From positions 558,001 to 622,000 of the forward strand of contig NZ_JADG01000003.1 in NCBI RefSeq assembly GCF_000518265.1: DNA of 64,000 nucleotides, given 5' to 3'. How positions within the stretch are numbered: position 1 is the stretch's first letter; every line of letters starts with the position of its first letter. The DNA comes from Actinomadura oligospora ATCC 43269. Lineage in GTDB: Bacteria > Actinomycetota > Actinomycetes > Streptosporangiales > Streptosporangiaceae. The notes under the pieces are model-generated. The model saw only the letters and a program-made list of their open reading frames with translations. It searched no databases and had not been told where the DNA came from. Of the stretch, positions 16,318-24,621 are shown in pieces. The position numbers and the translations under genes are program-made.

Positions 16318-17001
16318 TCAAGGCGTGTGGCCGGGCGATGGGCTTGCGGTCATGAGACCTGCCTCGTAGGCGGCGATGACGAGTTGCGCGCGGTCGCGGG
16401 CCGCGAGCTTCATCAGCAGTTTCCCCATGTGCGCCTTCACCGTCGCGACCGTCACGTAAAGCTCGGCGGCGATCTCGGTGTTGGACAGGCCGCGTGCCAC
16501 TTGCACCAGCACCTCGCGTTCGCGGACGGTGAGGTCCGCGAGCCGCTCCGCGGCCTCCACCGCCACCGTCGGACGCTTGGCGAACTCCGCGACCAGCCGC
16601 CGGGTCACCCGTGGCGACAGCAGGGCGTCGCCCGCGGCGACGACCTCGATCGCCGTCAGCAGGTCGGTCGGCGGGGTGTCCTTGAGCAGGAAGCCGCTCG
16701 CGCCTGCCTGGAGGGCCGCGAACACGTAGCGGTCCAGGTCGAACGTCGTCAGGATCAGCACCCGGACCGGTACCGGGTCCTCGCCGCCGAGCACGCGCCG
16801 CGTCGCCTCGATCCCGTCCATCCCCGGCATCTGGATGTCCATCAGCGCCACGTCCGGACGGGTGCGCCGGATCAGCTCCACCGCCTCGGCGCCGTTCCCG
16901 GCCTCGCCGACGACCTCCAAGCCCTCGGTGGTGTCGATCAGGACCCGGAACCCGGCCCGCACCAGCACCTGGTCATCGCAGACCACGACCCGCAGCGTCA
17001 C
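16318..17001 (-). CDS. NarL/LuxR-type response regulator
   Basis: 227 residues from the GTG at 17001, which overlaps the stop of the sensor kinase (GTGA at 16998-17001). The receiver domain (1-120) has RVVVCDDQVLVRAGFRVLID with the acidic pair and VALMDIQMPGMDG with the phosphoacceptor Asp. The LuxR HTH (about 155-215) reads LTVREREVLVQVARGLSNTE and LYVTVATVKAHMGKLLMKL. It is the output of the two-component pair; the adjacent divergent ABC transporter at 18374-21597 is a plausible target (inference from position). Confidence 0.92.
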   Translation of the reverse strand: MTLRVVVCDDQVLVRAGFRVLIDTTEGLEVVGEAGNGAEAVELIRRTRPDVALMDIQMPGMDGIEATRRVLGGEDPVPVRVLILTTFDLDRYVFAALQAGASGFLLKDTPPTDLLTAIEVVAAGDALLSPRVTRRLVAEFAKRPTVAVEAAERLADLTVREREVLVQVARGLSNTEIAAELYVTVATVKAHMGKLLMKLAARDRAQLVIAAYEAGLMTASPSPGHTP

Positions 17002-18188
17002 GGCAGCTCGCAGGTCGGGATCCGCGCCCACACCCGGAATCCGCCCACCGGCAACGGGCCCGCCGTGAACTCGCCCCCGTACAGCGCGGCCCGCTCGCGC
17101 ATGCCGATCAGCCCGTGCCCGGTCGCCGGGGGCGTCCCGGGTGACCCGCGGCCGTCATCGGTCACCTCGATCTCCACCTCGTCCGTCCCGTAGATGACGC
17201 GGGCGCGGGCGCAGTCCGTCGCTGCGTGCTTGACCACGTTCGTCAGCGCCTCCTGGACGATGCGGTACCCGGCGAGGTCGACCCCGCGCGGCAGCCTGCG
17301 CGGTTCACCCTGGACGTGCAGTTCCACGCGCAGCCCGGCCTGTTCCGTCCGGTTCGCCAGGGCGTCCAGGTCGGCCAGTCCGGGCGTCGACTCGAACCCG
17401 GCGTCCTGTGACGGCGGCGCCTCCTCCCGCAGCACGCCGAGCAGGACGCGCATCTCGCGCAACGTCGCGCGGCTGGTGGTCTCGATCGCGGCCAGCGCCT
17501 TGGCGGCCTCGGCGGGATGGCGCGCGATCACGTGGTTCCCGACGCCCGCCTGGACCGCGATCACGCTCATGCTGTGGGCGACGACGTCGTGCAGTTCGCG
17601 GGCGATCCGCAGCCGCTCCTGCGTGACGGTCCGGTGCGCCTCGTCGATCGTGGCCCGCGCCCGCCGTTCGGCCTGCTCGTGCAGGCCCTCGTCGTAGTGC
17701 CTCCTGGCCTGCACCATCTGCCCCGCCGCCCAGAACCCGGTCAGCAGGATGCCGTGACCCGCCCACAGGTCGAGGGTGGAACCGTCGGTGAGCTCGCGCT
17801 CCGGTTCGGCCAGCGCGATGCCCGCGCTCAGCCCGGTCAGCGCCACGGTGAGGGCCGCGAAGGCGGCCTGCCGTTGCAGTGCGACGCCCACCGTGTACAG
17901 CACGAGGGCGATCTCCAGGGTGGGGGACTTGTCGAAGCCGTAGGACGCCGCGCCGAGGAATCCCGCGACCGACAGGCCGAGACCCGCCCATGGCCAGAGC
18001 CGCCGGATCGCCACCGCACCGGCAAGCAGCGTCGCCAGCGCGTACCAGCCCGCCGTGGGCAGCCCGGCGCGGTCGAGCTGCTGGCCGGTGGGTCGTTCCA
18101 GGACGAGCAGCAGTCCGGCGATCACGACGTCGACGGCGACGAGTTGCGCGAAGGTCAGCCGCTTGAGCAGCGGCGGCCGAGGGTCCAC
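16998..18188 (-). CDS. Sensor histidine kinase, NarL-partner (HisKA_3) type
   Basis: 396 residues from the GTG at 18188, preceded by GGGG; the frame is open to 18389 but that extension runs into the divergent ABC gene's leader. The N-terminal half has about five membrane segments (from FAQLVAVDVVIAGLLLVLER). The dimerisation helix holds RIARELHDVVAHSMSVIAVQ with the phosphorylated His, and the ATPase domain contains RIVQEALTNVVKHA, VTDDGRG and GHGLIGMRERAALYGG. It sits in the membrane and passes phosphate to the regulator encoded directly downstream. The signal is unknown. Confidence 0.9.
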   Translation of the reverse strand: MDPRPPLLKRLTFAQLVAVDVVIAGLLLVLERPTGQQLDRAGLPTAGWYALATLLAGAVAIRRLWPWAGLGLSVAGFLGAASYGFDKSPTLEIALVLYTVGVALQRQAAFAALTVALTGLSAGIALAEPERELTDGSTLDLWAGHGILLTGFWAAGQMVQARRHYDEGLHEQAERRARATIDEAHRTVTQERLRIARELHDVVAHSMSVIAVQAGVGNHVIARHPAEAAKALAAIETTSRATLREMRVLLGVLREEAPPSQDAGFESTPGLADLDALANRTEQAGLRVELHVQGEPRRLPRGVDLAGYRIVQEALTNVVKHAATDCARARVIYGTDEVEIEVTDDGRGSPGTPPATGHGLIGMRERAALYGGEFTAGPLPVGGFRVWARIPTCELP

Positions 18189-18373
18189 AGCCCCAAAGTA
18201 CTGGCCGATTCCTCCGCGGCCGTCCGTCCAGGGGTGGAACGCGGGATTGGTCCATGGGCTGATGCGCTCGTCACGCCTGCGTCCTCGGCCGCGTCCGCGA
18301 GTGTGGTCCGCGGTCCGATTCGCGGCGACCCCGACCCTCGGCAGCGTGGACCCGGCATCGGAAAGGAGCCACG

Positions 18374-19102
18374 ATGACGAATCCACCACCGGCCGCCCGA
18401 GCTCGCGGCCTGGTCAAGACCTACGGCAGGGACGCGGCGCGCGTCACCGCGCTCGACGCGGTCGACATCGACATCTCACGCGGTCGGCTGACCGCCATCA
18501 TGGGCCCGTCGGGCTCGGGCAAGTCCACGCTCATGCACTGCCTCGCCGGACTGGACGAGGCCGACGCGGGTGGCGTCTGGCTCGGCGACGCCGAGCTCAC
18601 CACGCTGCGCGAACGCGACCTGACCCGGTTGCGCCGCGACCGGATCGGCTTCGTCTTCCAGGCGTTCAACCTGGTGCCGACGCTGACCGCGCTGGAGAAC
18701 GTCACCCTCCCGCTGGACCTCGCCGGCCGCCGTCCCGACCGGGCCTGGCTGAACCAGGTCCTGGTCGCGGTGGGCTTGGAGGACCGCCTCGGCCATCGCC
18801 CGGCGGAGTTGTCGGGCGGGCAGCAGCAGCGGGTTGCGTGCGCCCGCGCGCTGGCGGGCCGCCCCGAGATCGTCTTCGCGGACGAGCCGACCGGCAACCT
18901 CGACTCGCGCTCGGGCGCGGACGTGCTGCGCCTGTTGCGCCGCAGCGTGGACGTGATGGACCAGACGGTGGTGATGGTCACCCACGATCCGGTGGCCGCC
19001 GCCTACGCCGATCGCGTCGTGTTCCTGGCCGACGGACGGATCGCCGGTGACCTGGACTCGCCCACCGCCGAGGCCGTCCTGGACCGCATGGGGGCGCGCT
19101 GA
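18374..19102 (+). CDS. ABC transporter ATP-binding protein, MacB/LolD type
   Basis: 242 residues. Walker A GPSGSGKST (about 46-54), Q-loop FVFQAFNLVPTLTALENV, signature LSGGQQQRVACARAL, Walker B IVFADEPTGNLDSRS and the switch His in VVMVTHDPVAAAYADRVVFL are all intact. GGAAAGGAG lies upstream of the ATG. The stop overlaps the permease start (TGATG), so the two are one operon. This class powers extrusion or release of envelope substrates such as peptides, antibiotics or lipids. It is divergent from the two-component pair at 16318-18188. Confidence 0.92.
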   Translation: MTNPPPAARARGLVKTYGRDAARVTALDAVDIDISRGRLTAIMGPSGSGKSTLMHCLAGLDEADAGGVWLGDAELTTLRERDLTRLRRDRIGFVFQAFNLVPTLTALENVTLPLDLAGRRPDRAWLNQVLVAVGLEDRLGHRPAELSGGQQQRVACARALAGRPEIVFADEPTGNLDSRSGADVLRLLRRSVDVMDQTVVMVTHDPVAAAYADRVVFLADGRIAGDLDSPTAEAVLDRMGAR

Positions 19103-21597
19103 TGCTGAAGGTGACGCTGCGCGGCCTGCTCGCGCACAAGAGCCGACTGGCGATGTCGTTCCTGGCGGTGCTGCTGTCGGTGGCGTTCGTGACCGGTTCG
19201 GTGATCCTCACCGAGACGCTCTCCGGCACCTACGGCGACGGAGGACGGGCCCCCGACGCGACGGTCAGCGCGGAAGGGGGCGCCGGAGCCGTTTCCGAGA
19301 CTCTGCTGCCGAAGGTCCGCGCCGTGCCGGGAGTCCGCGCGGCCGATCCGGATGTGACCGTGGACGACGTCGCCGTCATCGACGCCCACGGCACCAAGGT
19401 CGACGTGGGCGCGCGCCTTTCGGGACTCGGCTTCAAAGCGGCGATCCCCGTCCTGGCGGGTAACTGGGACGTCTCCTCGCGGTCTCCGGCCCGCATCGGG
19501 ACGGGCCGTCCGCCCGCCGCGCCCGGCGAGGTGGCCCTCGACCGTGTGTCGGCGGAACAGGCGCACGTGCGCGTGGGGGACACGCTCAGGATCGTCGCGG
19601 TTCCCGGCACGTTCCAGGCCACCGTGACCGGCCTGGCCGACTTCAAGGGCGTCAACCCGGGCAACACGCGGATCTGGCTCGACCTGGCCACCGCGCAGCG
19701 ACGGCTGATGGCCGAGCCGGGCACGCTGACCTCGATCCGCGTGACCCGCGACCCCGCCGTGCCGCGCAAGGTCCTGGCCGAGCGGCTGACGGCCGCCCTG
19801 GGCGGCGCCGCGCAGGCCCGGCCCGAAAGCGGCGGCGTCGGTCCCGCCGGGATGGGCGACTCGGTCGGGTTCGCGGCCACGGCGCTGCTGGGCTTCGCGG
19901 GTCTCGCGGTCCTGGTGGGCGGCTTCCTCATCTTCAACACGTTCTCGATGCTGACCGCCGCGCGGACCCGCGAACTCGGCCTGCTGCGCGCGATCGGCGC
20001 CAGCAGCCGTCAGGCGGAGCGCTCGGTCCTGGTGGAGGCTTCGCTGCTGGCACTGAGCGGCTCCACGCTCGGCCTGCCGTCCGGAATCGCCCTGGCCCTG
20101 GCCGCGAAAGCGGCGCTGGCCGAGTACGCCCCGAGCCTGAAGCACACCCCGTTGACGATCTCGGTCACCGCACCGGCGGTCGCGTACGCCGTCGGCCTGG
20201 CGGTGACGCTGCTCGCGGCGCTGGCGCCCGCGCGGCGGGCGAGCCGAGTGCCGCCGCTCGCCGCCCTGCGCGAGGCCGCCGTGCCGCCCCCGCCCGCGCG
20301 GCGTCGCCGGATCGTCGTCGGCGCGCTCCTCGGGGCGGCGGGCGCGGCGCTGCTGGTTCTCGGGAGTCCGGCGGCGGTGCTGGGAATGGTGCTGACGCTG
20401 CTGGCGGCGGTGGTCCTGGGACCGGTGCTGCTCCGCCTGGCCGTGCCGAGCCTGCCGGGCCCGATCGGCAGGCTCGGCCGCGAGAACGTTCTGCGCGCTC
20501 CCCGCCGGACGGCGGCCACAGCGGGCGCGCTGGTGATCGGCATCGCGGTGGCCACGTCGCTGGCGGTCTCGGCGGCCTCGGCCACCACGTCGGCGTCCCA
20601 TCGCGTCGACCGCATGCTCGGCGCGGACTTCATGGTGGCCGGGCGGCGGGGCGCGGCGCACTTCGGCGCGGAGGTGTCGGCCGCCGCGCGCCGCGTGCCG
20701 GGTGTGGGCGGCGTGGTCAGGGAGAAGATCGTCCGGGCCACGCTGACCTCCGGTGGCAGACGGGCCGAGCTCAGGCTCTACGGCGACGAGCCGTCCTTCC
20801 CCAGGATGATGCGCGAGGTCTACACGGCGGGCTCGGCCCCGGACGCCCTGACCGGCGGCCGGATCATCCTGGTGGACGAGGTCGCCGCGACTCTCGGCGT
20901 GAAGGTGGGCGACCAGGTGCGCGTCCAGGCGTCCGGCGGGCCGCCGTCGACGCTCACCGTCGGCGCGATCCAGAAACAGGAACCGGCCGGGATGAGCATC
21001 GGCCGTTACCGGACCGCGGCGACCGTGGGCCTGGACACCCTGGCGAGGCTGTCCCCGGGCGCTGCGGACACGGCGCTCTACATCGCGCTGGCGCCGGGCG
21101 CGGACCCCGCGAAGGTCGGAACGGCCCTGAAGGCGGCCCTCGCCACCCAGCCGCAGGTGACGGTGCAGGACCGGACGGCGTACAAGGCGTTCGTCCGGAG
21201 CCAGGTGGGCGGACTGCTGGCCACGGTGTACGTGCTGCTGGCGATGGCGATCGGCATCGCGGTGCTCGGGGTGGCGAACACCCTCGCCCTGTCGGTCACC
21301 GAACGCACCAGGGAACTCGGCCTGCTCCGCGCGGTGGGCGCCGGACGCTCGCAGATCCGCCGGCTGGTCGCCCTCGAATCGGTCCTGATCGCGTTCGTGG
21401 GCGCGGCCGAGGGACTGCTCCTGGGCCTGGCCTGGGGCGCGGCGCTTCAGAGGGGCCCGGAGAAGGTCCTGGCGATCCCCTGGCCGACCATCGTCGGCAT
21501 CGTCGCCATGGTCGGGCTCGCGGGCCTGGCGGCGGCGCTGGTCCCCGCCGTGCGAGCGTCCAGGCTGAACGTCCTGGACGCCATCGCGGCCGACTGA
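19102..21597 (+). CDS. ABC transporter permease, FtsX/MacB family, duplicated
   Basis: 831 residues with two FtsX-type halves. One membrane segment near the N-terminus (LAMSFLAVLLSVAFVTGSVI) is followed by an extracellular domain to about 250, a group of three membrane helices including LGLLRAIGASSRQAERSVLV, then a second segment near 460 (ENVLRAPRRTAATAGALVIG), another extracellular domain and a closing set with the matching RELGLLRAVGAGRSQIRRLV. It forms the membrane part of the transporter with the ATPase encoded directly upstream. Substrate unknown. The size and doubled layout are usual for actinomycete permeases of this family. Confidence 0.9.
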   Translation: MLKVTLRGLLAHKSRLAMSFLAVLLSVAFVTGSVILTETLSGTYGDGGRAPDATVSAEGGAGAVSETLLPKVRAVPGVRAADPDVTVDDVAVIDAHGTKVDVGARLSGLGFKAAIPVLAGNWDVSSRSPARIGTGRPPAAPGEVALDRVSAEQAHVRVGDTLRIVAVPGTFQATVTGLADFKGVNPGNTRIWLDLATAQRRLMAEPGTLTSIRVTRDPAVPRKVLAERLTAALGGAAQARPESGGVGPAGMGDSVGFAATALLGFAGLAVLVGGFLIFNTFSMLTAARTRELGLLRAIGASSRQAERSVLVEASLLALSGSTLGLPSGIALALAAKAALAEYAPSLKHTPLTISVTAPAVAYAVGLAVTLLAALAPARRASRVPPLAALREAAVPPPPARRRRIVVGALLGAAGAALLVLGSPAAVLGMVLTLLAAVVLGPVLLRLAVPSLPGPIGRLGRENVLRAPRRTAATAGALVIGIAVATSLAVSAASATTSASHRVDRMLGADFMVAGRRGAAHFGAEVSAAARRVPGVGGVVREKIVRATLTSGGRRAELRLYGDEPSFPRMMREVYTAGSAPDALTGGRIILVDEVAATLGVKVGDQVRVQASGGPPSTLTVGAIQKQEPAGMSIGRYRTAATVGLDTLARLSPGAADTALYIALAPGADPAKVGTALKAALATQPQVTVQDRTAYKAFVRSQVGGLLATVYVLLAMAIGIAVLGVANTLALSVTERTRELGLLRAVGAGRSQIRRLVALESVLIAFVGAAEGLLLGLAWGAALQRGPEKVLAIPWPTIVGIVAMVGLAGLAAALVPAVRASRLNVLDAIAAD

Positions 21598-21923
21598 GTC
21601 CGGTCTCCACGTCCCAAGGGAAGGCCAAGGTCACAGGCCCGCGGGCGTGCCGATGTCCTGTGGGACGGCCGTATTTCGGTTGACTGCGGGAACGGGCTCG
21701 GGTGAGGCTGAGCGCGATGTACCGAGCGTAGATGCACCTCGATCTCCTGCAGGGGACGGCCCGGAGCCCGAAGGCCCGGTTGGGAGCGTCCTCCTGCTGG
21801 TGCTGCCTGTCGCGGCGGCGTCGCGGATCGCCGGACGCCGCCGACCCGAGTTGGCGACGAGGGGTCCGAGAACGCGGATCCCTGTGATCGAGGTGGGCGT
21901 CGAGGACGCCAGAGGGGCCGAAC
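21598..21923. other. Gap before the amidase gene
   Basis: 326 bases with no convincing gene. Two nested weak complementary pairs (CGTCCCA near 21610 with TGGGACG near 21661, and CACAGG near 21633 with CCTGTG near 21656) could end the transporter operon. A TTGACT hexamer lies near 21679, but no matching -10 was found. Confidence 0.3.
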
Positions 21924-23342
21924 ATGGAACTTCACGAATACGCGCGGTACGACGCGATCGGGCTGCGGAGGCTGATCAGGGCGGGGGAGGTCACCGCCGA
22001 AGAAGTAGAAGGCGCGGCGCGCGAGGCGCTGACCGTGGCGAACGACAAGGTGAACGGCCTGGCGCTGCCGGTGTTCGGCCCGGCGCTCGAGCACGCTGAG
22101 AACGGGCCCTTCTCCGGGGTGCCGTTCCTCATCAAGGACCACGGGCCGGTGGCGAAGGGCGTCCCGTTCACCCTCGGGAGCCGGGCCCTCCAGGGTGTCG
22201 TCGCACAGCACGACACCGATCTGATGGCCCGGTTCCGCGCCGCCGGCCTGGTCACCCTGGGCCTCACCACCGTGCCGGAGATGGCGATCAGCTTCTCCAC
22301 CGAATCGGTCAGGTACGGGCCGACGCGCAATCCGTGGGATCTGGATCGGGGCGTCGGCGGGTCGAGCGGTGGCGCGGCTGCGCTGGTCGCCGCCGGTGCC
22401 GTCCCGATCGCCCATGGCAGCGACGCCGGGGGATCCATCCGGGTCCCGGCCGCCTGCTGCGGTCTCGTCGGGCTCAAGCCGAGCCGGGGACGTGTTCCGT
22501 GCGGGCCCGACATGGGGGAGTTGATGCTCGGGATGGCCTACGAGTTCGCACTGACACGAACCGTCCGGGATGCCGCTCACCTCCTGGTCGCCGTCCAGGG
22601 GCCGGGCGTCGGCGACAAGTACACCGCGCCGCCTCCACGACGCGCCTACGCCGACGACCTGGGAACCGAACCAGCGCCGTTGCGCGTGGCGGTGACCACG
22701 GCGGCGTGGTCGGGTGCGCGCGTGGATCCCGAGGTGGCAGCGGCGGCGGTCCGGGTGGGACGGATGCTGGAGGACATGGGGCATGGCGTCGTCGAGGACC
22801 GTCCGGTCCTTGACTGGGACGACGTCATGCAGTGCGCGACGGCGACGGTCGTGGCCATCGCCTCGACAATGCTCATGAGTCCCCGGCAGCCCGACCCGGC
22901 CAAGTTGGAGGCGGTCTCCCGGGAGGCCCTGGAAGTCGCGAGGGAGTACCCCGCGCTGGACATGCTGGCCGCCTTCGGCGCGCAGAACCGTGTGACCCGG
23001 TCGGCGGGCGCGTTCCTCACCGAGTACGACCTGCTCGTCACGCCCACCATGGGACGGCTCCCGGCGCCTCACGGCACCCTGCGCTACGACGACCCCGGCC
23101 ACACCCTGACGAGCTGGCTACAGTCGATCTTCGACTACGGCCCGTTCACCATGGTGTTCAACATCTCCGGACAGCCCGCGATGAGCCTGCCGCTCGGCCA
23201 GGGCGACGGCGGACTCCCGATCGGAGTGCAGATCGTCGCGCCCTACGGCCGTGAAGACCTGCTCTTCCAGATCGCGGCCCAGCTGGAACAGGCGATGCCC
23301 TGGGACCGGCGCATCCCTCAATCCGGCATCAGGAGGCGCTGA
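21924..23342 (+). CDS. Amidase-signature family hydrolase
   Basis: 472 residues. The Ser-cisSer-Lys triad is visible: Lys71 in VPFLIKDHG, Ser147 in RGVGGSSGGAAA and nucleophile Ser171 in HGSDAGGSIRVPA. The C-terminal part keeps the ISGQPAMSLPLG and GLPIGVQIVAPYGREDLLFQ blocks. AGAGGGG precedes the ATG. The family hydrolyses amide bonds of small carboxamides, amino-acid amides or, in GatA, glutamine; the lack of GatB/GatC neighbours argues against GatA. It is convergent with the oxidoreductase gene and stands alone. Substrate unknown. Confidence 0.88.
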   Translation: MELHEYARYDAIGLRRLIRAGEVTAEEVEGAAREALTVANDKVNGLALPVFGPALEHAENGPFSGVPFLIKDHGPVAKGVPFTLGSRALQGVVAQHDTDLMARFRAAGLVTLGLTTVPEMAISFSTESVRYGPTRNPWDLDRGVGGSSGGAAALVAAGAVPIAHGSDAGGSIRVPAACCGLVGLKPSRGRVPCGPDMGELMLGMAYEFALTRTVRDAAHLLVAVQGPGVGDKYTAPPPRRAYADDLGTEPAPLRVAVTTAAWSGARVDPEVAAAAVRVGRMLEDMGHGVVEDRPVLDWDDVMQCATATVVAIASTMLMSPRQPDPAKLEAVSREALEVAREYPALDMLAAFGAQNRVTRSAGAFLTEYDLLVTPTMGRLPAPHGTLRYDDPGHTLTSWLQSIFDYGPFTMVFNISGQPAMSLPLGQGDGGLPIGVQIVAPYGREDLLFQIAAQLEQAMPWDRRIPQSGIRRR

Positions 23343-23373
23343 ACGGCGGCGGTAACGGACGGGAGCGGTGGCC

Positions 23374-24435
23374 TCAGCGGCCGGGGGCGTGGGGCTCGAC
23401 GACCTCGTTGTCGGCGGCGGAGCGGAGGGCGGCCTCGATGACGTCCAGGCCCGCGATGGCGTCCTTCAGGGCGACCGGAGGCGGGGACCCGCCTCGCAGC
23501 GTGCGGACGACACCGGCGTAGAAGTCCTGGTAGGAGCCCGGGTCGGTGGGCTCGCGGTGCGCCTTGTCAGGGGTGCCGAGCAGTCCGTACGACTCCGGCG
23601 GGGCCTGGCCCCAGCCGTCCTCCTCCGGGGTGTGGCCGTCGCGGAGGGCGTCCTCCTGGCCGTCCATGCCGTGGACGGTGTAGGCGGCGCGCTCGCCCAG
23701 GACGCGGAAACGGGGGCCGAGCCGGGCGGCGGTCGCGCTCATCCACAGGTGGGAGCGGACGCCGCCGGGGTGGGCGAGGGCCACGAAGGCGTCGTCCACG
23801 CTCTCGGCCCCCGGGCGGCGGATGTCCAGTTCGGCGTAGACCCTCTCCGGACGTCCGAAAAGGGCGATGGCCTGGTCGATGAGGTGGGAGCCGAGGTCGT
23901 AGAGGATGCCGCCGGCGTCCCGCGGGTCCGAGCTCTCCTTCCAGCCCGGCTTCACCTGCGGACGCCACCGCTCGAACCGCGACTCGAAGCGCTGGACGCC
24001 GCCGAGCGCGCCCGCCCCGACCAGCCGCCGGACGGTCTGGAAGTCGCCGTCCCAGCGTCGGTTGTGGAACGGGATCACCGGCAGCCCGCGCACCGCGGCG
24101 AGGGCGGCCAGCGACCGCGCGTCGGCGGCGGTCGCCGCGACCGGCTTGTCCAGCACCACCGGCAGGCCCGTGGTCAGCGCCGTCCGGGCGAGCGGGACGT
24201 GCATCCGGTTCGGCGCGGTCACCACGACCAGGTCGAACTCGCCGTTGGTCTCCCACACCCGGTCCGGGCTGTCCAGGACCCGGGTGTCCGGGTACCGGTC
24301 GCGGACGTCCGCCCGCCGCCCGGGGTTGCCGGTGACGACGGCCGACAGTTCCAGGCCGGGCACGGAGGAGATCAGCGGGGCGTGGAACACCGCGCCCCCG
24401 GTGCCGTATCCGATCAGGGCCACGCGTAGGGACAT
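23374..24435 (-). CDS. Gfo/Idh/MocA family NAD(P)-dependent oxidoreductase
   Basis: 353 residues. An N-terminal Rossmann fold begins MSLRVALIGYGTGGAVFHAP, continues with FDLVVVTAPNRMHVPLARTA and has the catalytic-lysine motif LPVVLDKPVAATAADARSLA. The C-terminal alpha/beta domain contains ILYDLGSHLIDQAIALFGRP with the usual His. The family oxidises or reduces sugar and inositol derivatives. The sequence ends within 32 bases of the convergent amidase stop. No sugar-transport genes are nearby, so the substrate is open. Confidence 0.9.
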   Translation of the reverse strand: MSLRVALIGYGTGGAVFHAPLISSVPGLELSAVVTGNPGRRADVRDRYPDTRVLDSPDRVWETNGEFDLVVVTAPNRMHVPLARTALTTGLPVVLDKPVAATAADARSLAALAAVRGLPVIPFHNRRWDGDFQTVRRLVGAGALGGVQRFESRFERWRPQVKPGWKESSDPRDAGGILYDLGSHLIDQAIALFGRPERVYAELDIRRPGAESVDDAFVALAHPGGVRSHLWMSATAARLGPRFRVLGERAAYTVHGMDGQEDALRDGHTPEEDGWGQAPPESYGLLGTPDKAHREPTDPGSYQDFYAGVVRTLRGGSPPPVALKDAIAGLDVIEAALRSAADNEVVEPHAPGR

Positions 24436-24621
24436 ATTCCGATCATCCCGGATGGCTTCCCGCAGGTCAAAGCCGGGGTGACGCTCCGCGCCCGAGCGTG
24501 TGCGGGAGATCCGGCCGAGATCCGGCCGCGCCCGCCCGCCCCGGGTGGGCGCGGGACGAAACGGAGATCACCGGCGTCGTACGCTTATGAGCGATACGGG
24601 CGGACCGGAGGGAAGTCGAGC

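Noticed and set aside
21609..21667. Long-range complementary segments behind the transporter operon
   Set aside because: Arms are short and the loop large; a terminator is possible but not supportable as a separate feature.
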